Origin: an uncultured Ruminococcus sp. | GTDB lineage: Bacteria > Bacillota > Clostridia > Oscillospirales > Ruminococcaceae | Length of the DNA: 21,436 nt | Assembly (NCBI GenBank): GCA_946612185.1 | Contig: CAMOEP010000003.1 | Location: 1-21,436 of the forward strand | Direction of reading: 5' to 3' | In this document: piece after piece, positions 1-7,300 of the stretch | Layout: the number at the start of each line of letters is the position of its first letter | Position numbering within the stretch: the first letter of the stretch is position 1 | The notes under the pieces: generated by a model | What the model was told of the DNA's origin: nothing | The model's database searches: none | Seen by the model: the letters and a program-made list of their open reading frames with translations, nothing else | Made by a program: the position numbers and the translations under genes

Positions 1-437
1 CCCCTCGACCCCGGCGAAATGGCGTACCTGCGTGCTTTGCTCAGTGGCGGGGACTGGAAAAGTGCCGCAAAGTCCGCCGGGAAACTCCCCTCACTTCTGA
101 ACGACTCAATCAACACCAAGCTGTTTGATAGGTTTTCCGACAACGTTATCGGGATAATTGGCGATATTCCGCAAATTATCGAGGATTATGCAGATGATCT
201 CGCCGGACTTGCAGGAAGTAAACCGGAAACTTCTCCCCTGCCCCTCGACCCCGGCGAAATGGCGTACCTGCGTGCTTTGCTCAGTGGCGGGGACTGGAAA
301 AGTGCCGCAAAGTCCGCCGGGAAACTCCCCTCACTTCTGAACGACTCAATCAACACCAAGCTGTTTGATAGGTTTTCCGACAACGTTATCGGGATAATTG
401 GCGATATTCCGCAAATTATCGAGGATTATGCAGATGA
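1..437 (+). repeat. 240-bp in-frame tandem duplication inside the TerB-C gene
   Basis: Bases 1-197 and 241-437 are identical. The first difference is t/c at 198/438 (gatgat versus gatgac). The period of 240 bp equals 80 codons, so the frame is kept. Bases 198-240 of the first unit encode the linker leading into the second copy. Further copies may lie upstream of the window. Confidence 0.95.
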
Positions 438-462
438 CCTCGCTCTGCTTCTGAAAGGATAG
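1..462 (+). CDS. TerB-C domain protein, C-terminal part (5' end outside window)
   Basis: The reading frame is open from base 1 and stops at 460-462, so this is the tail of a larger protein. The visible 153 residues are two copies of a helical segment starting LDPGEMAYLRALL, with a DWKSAAKSAG stretch, an INTKLFDRFSD stretch and an IIEDYADDL end. This pattern of W, the IN..LFDRF motif and an acidic tail matches, from memory, the end of the TerB-C domain found at the C-terminus of TerB-N/TerB/TerB-C proteins, which are linked to tellurite-resistance-type stress and defence neighbourhoods. The molecular role of that domain is not established. The gene ends 7 bp before the ATPase gene, which points to one operon. 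The repeated end is unusual: the first copy runs into a Gly/Pro-rich linker (AGLAGSKPETSPLPLDPGE) and the second ends in LALLLKG. The ATG at 19 is internal, not a start. The family call rests on a short segment and recall; the gene itself is certain. Confidence 0.72.
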   Translation, partial: PLDPGEMAYLRALLSGGDWKSAAKSAGKLPSLLNDSINTKLFDRFSDNVIGIIGDIPQIIEDYADDLAGLAGSKPETSPLPLDPGEMAYLRALLSGGDWKSAAKSAGKLPSLLNDSINTKLFDRFSDNVIGIIGDIPQIIEDYADDLALLLKG

Positions 463-469
463 ATTTCAC

Positions 470-1783
470 ATGACCATACCAAAACGAATTGCCTCCGCAC
501 TGATAAATTCACTGAAAGGCGGCGTTGTGCCTCGAACCGGACTGCCCTACATCACCGTCGGACGGCAGACCGAGATCGACGCTTTGCTCCACGACGTTGG
601 AATAATCGCTGACGGCGGCGGATCTATGCGCTTTATCGTGGGAAAGTTCGGAAGCGGAAAGAGTTTTCTCCTGCAAACTATCCGCAGCCACGTCATGGAC
701 AGGAACTTCGTGGTGGTGGACGCTGACCTCTCCCCGGAGCGCCGACTTTCCGGAAACAAGGGGCAGGGACTCGCCACTTACCGTGAACTTATCCGCAATA
801 TGTCCACGAAAAGTCACCCTGAGGGCGGTGCGCTGAGCCTGATACTCGACCGGTGGATAAGTGCCGTTCAGGGCGAAGTTCTGGCGGATTCAGGCGTTCC
901 GGCGGACTCCCCTGAATTCCAGCAGCTCGTGGAAAAACGCATCTCCCAGATCGTGATGCAGCTAAACGATCTCGTCCACGGCTTCGACTTCGCTCGGCTT
1001 CTGACCATGTACTACACCGCCACCGTCAGCGACGACGAAATGCTCCGGGCAAAGGTGATACGCTGGTTCAGGGGCGAATATTCCACCAAGACCGAGGCGA
1101 AAAATGACCTGGGCGTGAACATAATAATCAGCGACGAAAACTGGTACGAATACATCAAAATTTTCGCTATATTCCTTAAAAAAGCCGGCTACAGCGGTAT
1201 GCTCGTCCTCATCGACGAACTGGTGAACATCTACAAAATTCCCAACTCCATAACCCGGCAGAACAATTATGAGAAAATTTTAACCATATACAACGACATT
1301 CTCCAGGACAAAGCCCATTATTTCGGCGTTATCATGTGCGGAACACCTCAGTGCATCGAGGACACACGCCGGGGCGTTTACAGCTACGAGGCGCTGCGGT
1401 CACGGCTGGCGGAGGGGCGCTACGCAAGGGCTGGACTGCGGGACAGTTTTGCGCCGGTCATCAAGCTTGAGCCGCTGACAAACGAGGAAATGCTCGTCCT
1501 CACGGAGAAGCTCACCGCCGTTCACGCCGTTCTTTTCGGCTATCAGCCACGGCTCACCCAGGAGGACAGGATAGCCTTTATTCAGGCGGAATTCAGCCAG
1601 GTCGGGGCGCAGACCCACGTTACTCCCCGTGACATTATCCGGCATTTCATCGAGCTTCTGGACGTGCTTTACCAGAATCCGCAGGTTTCCCCTGCTGAAC
1701 TTATCTCCGCCGGTGATTTTGCTTCCGGCGACAGCGCCGGGGCGGAGGACGACGACGAGGAATTCGCAGAATTCACCATCTGA
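470..1783 (+). CDS. BrxD-like P-loop ATPase (DUF2791-type)
   Basis: This 437-residue protein is an ATP-binding protein of the BrxD/DUF2791 type, the kind of ATPase found in BREX phage-defence loci. A Walker A motif, GKFGSGKS, lies at residues 58-65 and a Walker B motif, MLVLIDE, at 244-250. Downstream come the family-typical segments IMCGTPQ (about 288-294) and EALRSRLAEGRYA (about 308-320), whose arginines are candidate sensor or finger residues. The C-terminus is strongly acidic (EDDDEEFAEF). No signal peptide or membrane segment is seen, so it should be cytoplasmic. It starts at ATG 470 after AAAGGA at 454-459 and lies 7 bp behind the TerB-C gene. The next gene is an Lhr-like helicase, and brxD-brxHI adjacency is known from type 2 BREX. 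Which partner or DNA substrate it acts on cannot be read from the sequence. I leave out the symbol because no other BREX core gene is visible. Confidence 0.82.
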   Translation: MTIPKRIASALINSLKGGVVPRTGLPYITVGRQTEIDALLHDVGIIADGGGSMRFIVGKFGSGKSFLLQTIRSHVMDRNFVVVDADLSPERRLSGNKGQGLATYRELIRNMSTKSHPEGGALSLILDRWISAVQGEVLADSGVPADSPEFQQLVEKRISQIVMQLNDLVHGFDFARLLTMYYTATVSDDEMLRAKVIRWFRGEYSTKTEAKNDLGVNIIISDENWYEYIKIFAIFLKKAGYSGMLVLIDELVNIYKIPNSITRQNNYEKILTIYNDILQDKAHYFGVIMCGTPQCIEDTRRGVYSYEALRSRLAEGRYARAGLRDSFAPVIKLEPLTNEEMLVLTEKLTAVHAVLFGYQPRLTQEDRIAFIQAEFSQVGAQTHVTPRDIIRHFIELLDVLYQNPQVSPAELISAGDFASGDSAGAEDDDEEFAEFTI

Positions 1784-1895
1784 TTTGTAATGTATAATCA
1801 ATACTGCGGCACATTTGCGTTATTTCCCTATATTTCGTGGATTACGTCAAGCGATACCACAGTTACGAAGTTTAAGAAGAAGGAGGATCGGTAAA

Positions 1896-4124
1896 ATGGG
1901 CGCTTTTGAACGCTACGCACCTTTCGTGCAGGACTATATCTACCGCAACGGCTGGGAGTCCCTCCGGGGTATCCAGACCGCCGCCGCTGACGCTATCTTC
2001 AACTCCGACCAGAACGTCCTCCTGTCCGCTTCCACCGCTTCCGGCAAGACCGAAGCCGCCTTTTTTCCCATAATTACGCTGTTTTCCGAGGATATGCCTT
2101 CCTCCGTGGGCGCTGTTTATATTGGTCCGCTGAAAGCCCTTATCAACGACCAGTTCAGCCGCCTTACCGACCTTTGCGCAGAAGCTGATATCCCCGTCTG
2201 GCACTGGCACGGCGATGTTTCTCAGTCCCACAAAAGCCGTATGCTCAAAAATCCTTCCGGTATACTCCAGATAACCCCCGAATCCCTCGAAGCTATGCTT
2301 ATCCGCAAGCACTCCCTTATACCAAAAATTTTCGGTGACCTCCGCTTCATCGTCATCGACGAGGTTCACTCACTCATGCGGGGCGACCGGGGCGGTCAGA
2401 CCATTTGCATCATCGAGCGCCTTGCGAGAATGGCTGGCGTGAATCCACGGCGTATCGGGCTTTCCGCCACTATCGGTGACCCGGAAGCTGCCGGTCGTTT
2501 CCTCGCCTATGGCACTGGTAAAGGTACGATAATTCCCAAAATTCAGGCAAAAGGCACTAAATGGCGGCTGTCTATGGAGCATTTCTATGTCGCCGCTGCA
2601 AATAATCCACCCAAAGAGGACGATGTACCAGACGCTCTGCCGGTTCTGGACAATGCTACCGACTCCGCACCGGAGAACGCCGACGCTGGTATGGGCTACG
2701 TTTTTGAGCATACCAAGGGCAAAAAATGCCTTGTTTTCGTCAATTCCCGTGAGGAGTGCGAAGCCGTCACCACCACCCTGCGCTCCTACTGCGAGGCTAA
2801 GGGCGAACCTGACCGCTTCCTTATCCACCACGGAAACCTCTCCGCCGCCTACCGCATGACCGCCGAGGACGCTATGAAGGACGAGGACTCCTTTATGACC
2901 ACCTGCACCACCGCTACCCTGGAACTGGGCATCGACATCGGGCGGCTGGAGCGTGCTTTCCAGATAGATGCGCCCTTCACCGTGTCCTCCTTCCTGCAAA
3001 GAATGGGGCGCACCGGAAGGCGTGAACTGCCGCCGGAAATGTGGTTCGTTATCAGGGAGGAAATGCCAGAACCACGGACAATGCTGCCGGAAACTGTGCC
3101 GTGGAAGCTGCTTCAGGGCATCGCTCTTGTGCAGGTCTACCTGGAGGAGCGCTGGGTCGAACCGCCACGGCTGGACAGGCTGCCGTTCAGCCTTTTGTAC
3201 CACCAGACCATGAGTACCCTGGCAAGCTGCGGTGAACTCACTCCGGCTCAGCTTGCGGCAAAGGTTCTGAAACTTCACTATTTCCATAGGATCACTCAGG
3301 ACGACTACCGTATACTCCTGCGTCACCTCATCAGCATCGACCATATCCAGACCACCGAGGAGGGCGGACTCATCGTCGGGCTCGCCGGGGAGAAAATTAC
3401 CAACAACTTCCGATTCTACGCCGTTTTTCAGGAGAACGAGGAGTACACCGTCCGCTGGCAGTCCAATGAACTGGGTACGATAGTCAGCCCGCCGCCCATC
3501 GGGGAAAAAATTGCAATAGCCGGTCATGTGTGGATAGTTGAGGAGATCGACCACAAGCGTCATCTGGTGTACTGCGAGAAGGTAAAGGGCAAAGTTCCGG
3601 CGTATTTCGGTGACTGCCCCGGCGACATCAACACAAAGATACTCCTGCGAATGAGACAGGTTCTCGCTGAGGACAAAAAGTTCCCCTACCTTATGAAAAA
3701 CGCCGTAGTGCGCCTTGAAAAAGCCCGTCAGAGCGCCAGAAACAGCCTCATCACCCAGAAGCCGCTGATATGTCTGGGGGGCGATATGTGGTGCTTTTTC
3801 CCGTGGCTGGGGACGTATGCGTTCTTCGCAATGGAGCGCTTCCTGAAAATCAAGTGCGGCGAGCGGCTGGGTCTGCGTGGACTTGACTCCGCAAGACCCT
3901 ATTTCATACAGTTCCGCATGAGCGCCACTGAGGAGGAATTCTACCAGGTTCTCGCTGAGGAAGCCGCTAAGGATTTCGATCCCCTTGACCTTGTGTACCC
4001 CAATGAAGTGCCGAATTTCGAGAAATATGACCAGTTCGTCCCGGAGGAACTCGTCCGCAAGGGCTTCGCTTACGGCGTGCTTGATGTGGAGGGTATGAAG
4101 GAGCGTATCGCTGGTCTGAGATGA
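1896..4124 (+). CDS. Lhr-like DEAD/DEAH-box helicase (BrxHI-like)
   Basis: This 742-residue superfamily 2 helicase has all its motifs: I (ASTASGKTE, about 45-53), II (IDEVH, 154-158), III (SAT, 190-192), IV (CLVFVNSREE), V (TATLELGIDIG) and VI (QRMGRTGRR, 368-376). The Lhr-like layout continues with about 360 residues of winged-helix-type and accessory sequence. It presumably unwinds or translocates on nucleic acid with ATP. An upstream in-frame ATG at 1815 would add 27 basic residues, but the strong AAGGAGG at 1880-1886 sits 9 nt before ATG 1896, so I choose 1896. That leaves 112 nt after the ATPase gene. A TATAAT at 1793-1798 has no good -35 partner, so read-through from the ATPase gene is more likely than a new promoter. 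The order BrxD-like then Lhr-like helicase matches the brxD-brxHI pair of type 2 BREX; the helicase call is firm, the BREX parallel is inference. Confidence 0.9.
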   Translation: MGAFERYAPFVQDYIYRNGWESLRGIQTAAADAIFNSDQNVLLSASTASGKTEAAFFPIITLFSEDMPSSVGAVYIGPLKALINDQFSRLTDLCAEADIPVWHWHGDVSQSHKSRMLKNPSGILQITPESLEAMLIRKHSLIPKIFGDLRFIVIDEVHSLMRGDRGGQTICIIERLARMAGVNPRRIGLSATIGDPEAAGRFLAYGTGKGTIIPKIQAKGTKWRLSMEHFYVAAANNPPKEDDVPDALPVLDNATDSAPENADAGMGYVFEHTKGKKCLVFVNSREECEAVTTTLRSYCEAKGEPDRFLIHHGNLSAAYRMTAEDAMKDEDSFMTTCTTATLELGIDIGRLERAFQIDAPFTVSSFLQRMGRTGRRELPPEMWFVIREEMPEPRTMLPETVPWKLLQGIALVQVYLEERWVEPPRLDRLPFSLLYHQTMSTLASCGELTPAQLAAKVLKLHYFHRITQDDYRILLRHLISIDHIQTTEEGGLIVGLAGEKITNNFRFYAVFQENEEYTVRWQSNELGTIVSPPPIGEKIAIAGHVWIVEEIDHKRHLVYCEKVKGKVPAYFGDCPGDINTKILLRMRQVLAEDKKFPYLMKNAVVRLEKARQSARNSLITQKPLICLGGDMWCFFPWLGTYAFFAMERFLKIKCGERLGLRGLDSARPYFIQFRMSATEEEFYQVLAEEAAKDFDPLDLVYPNEVPNFEKYDQFVPEELVRKGFAYGVLDVEGMKERIAGLR

Positions 4125-4129
4125 ATTTG

Positions 4130-4172
4130 TGTCCTGTGCTGAATTTAACATTTTGGCACGGGACATTTTATT
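4130..4172 (+). terminator. Rho-independent terminator after the helicase gene
   Basis: The stem TGTCCTGTGC / GCACGGGACA (10 bp with one G-U pair, 16-nt loop) is followed directly by TTTTATT. It starts 5 bp after the helicase stop and should end, or attenuate, the first transcription unit. Confidence 0.8.
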
Positions 4173-4226
4173 ATGTAAAAAATACTAAAAAAGTCCAACA
4201 CTCAATAAAAATAATGGGCGTTTTGC

Positions 4227-4256
4227 TTGACGAAAGCTGTCGGAATGTGGTATAAT
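4227..4256 (+). promoter_or_regulatory. Extended -10 sigma-A promoter for the large ATPase gene
   Basis: The -35 is TTGACG (4227-4232) and the -10 is TATAAT (4251-4256), with an 18-bp spacer and an extended -10 TGG just upstream. The expected transcription start is near 4263, about 40 nt before ATG 4304. It gives the last two genes of the module their own transcription. Confidence 0.85.
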
Positions 4257-4303
4257 ATATATGTATTTCTGCATGGCAGATGATCTATAAAGGAGGAATT
4301 ATT

Positions 4304-7300
4304 ATGGTCATCGGAGAACTGATACAAGAATTCAACAATGCCGCTGAAAACTCAAAACGCCAGCTTGCGGACATTATCAGCACCATAAGCGAGGGAAAAG
4401 TTCCGTCACGGACTACTGTCGGACAGCTTACCATTACTATCGCTGACCTCAGCGCAAAGTACGACAGTGTGGTCGATTACGCTAAGGAACAGCTTCCGGA
4501 GAGCGAAATACCTGCGGATAACTCCCCTGTTTTTGAATTTGAAAACGCTGTCATCAACAGCCGTTCCCTGCGCCTGAAAAGGGAGTTCGACAGCTCAAAA
4601 GCGTACCTTATGCGATTTTTGACGATCCGTTCAGATGTTGCTGCATATGAAAAGGCTATGAAGCCGCTGCAGGAGAACGTAATGGATTTTCTCAGTTCCG
4701 TCAAAGAGCCTGACGAAGCTGATATTGAAAAAGCAAAATCACTGGCTGCTGCACCGAAAGCTATCCTCGATGCTATTGACTGCCAGGACAAGGATTCCGA
4801 GGAGGGACTTTGCATCTGCGACAAGGTAAGCGAGTTCTGCCCTGGTCGAATTTACGCCGGAATCATCGCAAACAAGTACTATATTGATACCACTGCGGAT
4901 ATTTCCGGACAGCCGGCAGTTCCCGAAGAAACAGCCGTGCAGGAACAGGAAAATCTGCCTGCTGCGCCAGAGCCGTGTACAGAAGATGCTGAACCTGTTC
5001 CAGAGGATATCCAGAATGACCTGCCAAAGGAAAATGATATGCCTGAACCGGAAAATAATGCTCCTGATGAAGCTAAGAATACCGACGAAGAACCGGCGGA
5101 CTCTGAGTGCAGCGAGGAGGTCAGTGAACTGGTGCGTATGCTCACCGAAAAAAACTGCTTTATCAACAAGGCTACTAACATCGGCACTCTGAAAGTCGAG
5201 CATAGCCCTGCCGAGAGCAAGAAAATTTCTGCAAGCATTTTCAAGAACGAAATGAAAAAAAGAAGTTCTTTTGTTATCAAACGCATTATGCACTCTATCC
5301 GCTCAAATGATATCGTCAACCTTGAGTATCTCCTCCATGCAATGGAAATTGACCAGTACATGGCTCAGAATGCCCTGGATTACCTGTATGATAAGGGTTA
5401 TCTGGTAAAGTTCACATTAGAACCAAAGGGCTCTTTCTACTGCGCTTCAAATAGACTTTTCAAGGCGCTCAGTTTCCAGGAAGCCTGCAAGCTTGTTGAC
5501 GTTCCCAGACATTTCGCAACAGAATACGAACACGCTGTCGAGGATACCCCGCTGAATGCGATAAATCGTATGGCGCTTATCAGGATGTCTACCATTTTTT
5601 TCTCTGCTCTTAAAAACAAAGGTGTGAAAGGTGTAAATGAAAACGTTTCAATCTCCGACGATTCATTTATTCTGAAATACTATGACAAATTCAACCCTTC
5701 CACACTTTACGTTGCTGCCGGCTGTTTCTGGGATAGTCCAGCCCACTCCGATATCTTTTTGAAGGCTATAACTAACTTCAGCGATATCGCAAAAGGTGCA
5801 TCAGTATTTATTTTTTCTGCGTATAACCTTGATTACGCCAAGAAGATATCCAATGTCTTTCAGAAGTATTTCCAGGTTCTTGACCCTTCATGCGCCGTTT
5901 TCATCTATTCCTTCGCTGACGATGAATTATACTCATACCCCGATTTTACGCCATTTGACCCCTCCTCAATAATCAGCGCCAACTCTGAGGACGACCAGTC
6001 CCCTGAAAGCGGCGAGGCTGTAAGCGATGACCCCGCTGAGGAAGTTGCTGAAATAGACAACTCTGCTGAGGAAAATGTACAGAATGAGCCGGAGGAAATT
6101 CCCGAACAGTCTCAGGCGGATATTCCCGAAAATACCGCTCCTGCTCCGGAGGAAACTGAAATTGTCCCGGACGAAACTGTACAGGAAATTCCGGAAGATG
6201 AACCAGTATCGTCCGCTGCTCCCACGGAGGAAAAACAGGCAGTACCTTCCCCTGCCCCTGAAACTCCTGATGAGGACAAGCCATATTCCTCTATCCTCGA
6301 TAAAATAAGGGATTCCAGCGATAAACAAAGCGCTTTATCCGAACTTATACTCGATATTCTCAGGGGAGCGACTGGTACGAAATTCTCGGAAAATTCACCG
6401 GTGGCTCAGGCACTCATGCTGGCTAAGGCTGTAAGCTTTTCCGACAGTAATAACATTATTGCCGAACAGCTTACCTACGCCCTCCGCTCCCCTCTCACTG
6501 AGGTTAGCTATACCTACGATAACCTCTCAGGACTTCTCAGTTCACCTATATGCCCTGAGGTACTTATGGCAGCTTTGCTTTTCGCCATGCTGACCCCCGG
6601 CAAGGCTTACGATTTCAGCCTGCTCGAATTCACAAGCCAGTTACTCCAGAAATTCGATGAGCAGTTCCCCGGTATGTCTGCCCTCAAACCCCTGTTCGCT
6701 AAACTGCGCTCCGTTCACGACGTTATCCCCATAGGCTTTACTCCCTCTGTCCTGTCACAGCTTGGCAGCGCCTCCGAAAGCCAGAAATATTTCGCCAATA
6801 TCAGTATTCAGGCAAAGCAGCTTATGTCGTACACCGTCCCACGCTCCAGCCTGAAATGTCTGCCGGCACTCTACAACAGCTTATTCGGCAGTCAAAGCGA
6901 CCTGTATCAGTGCCTTGATTATGTTTACCAGAACGATACCTCCGCTTATGATACCGTATACATGGTCTACAAACAGTTCTGCGACGACAAGAACGGCGAA
7001 CTTTCCATATCCCCACAGAAAATAGAATCCGCTATGGACAAAACATGGTGCGATGTCAATAAACAAGGCTCTGAACACCCGATCAGCCACGACTATCGCC
7101 TGAAAACTATCAAGCATATCGACTCCCGCCTGAATGTTATCAAGCTCTGGCTCGACCACCTGAACGTCCTCTCCTACGGAAAACTCGACCTGGAACATAT
7201 CAAAACACTTCGCAGCGAGATAATCAACATCGCAAAGAAAACTCAGGACGATATCCTCACCGAGCCAACAGAGTTCATTAATGTGACAAAGTACGCCCTT

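Noticed and set aside
1..437. CRISPR array or VNTR noncoding repeat
   Set aside because: Only two units are visible, 240 bp long, in frame and protein-coding; there is no short repeat/spacer pattern here or elsewhere in the window.
1793..1798. Promoter in front of the helicase gene
   Set aside because: TATAAT is present but no acceptable -35 lies 15-19 bp upstream; the operon is more likely continuous.
2370..4166. Long minus-strand open frame (598 codons) opposite the helicase gene
   Set aside because: It is the antisense shadow of a gene with all SF2 helicase motifs; the translation has no recognisable domain.
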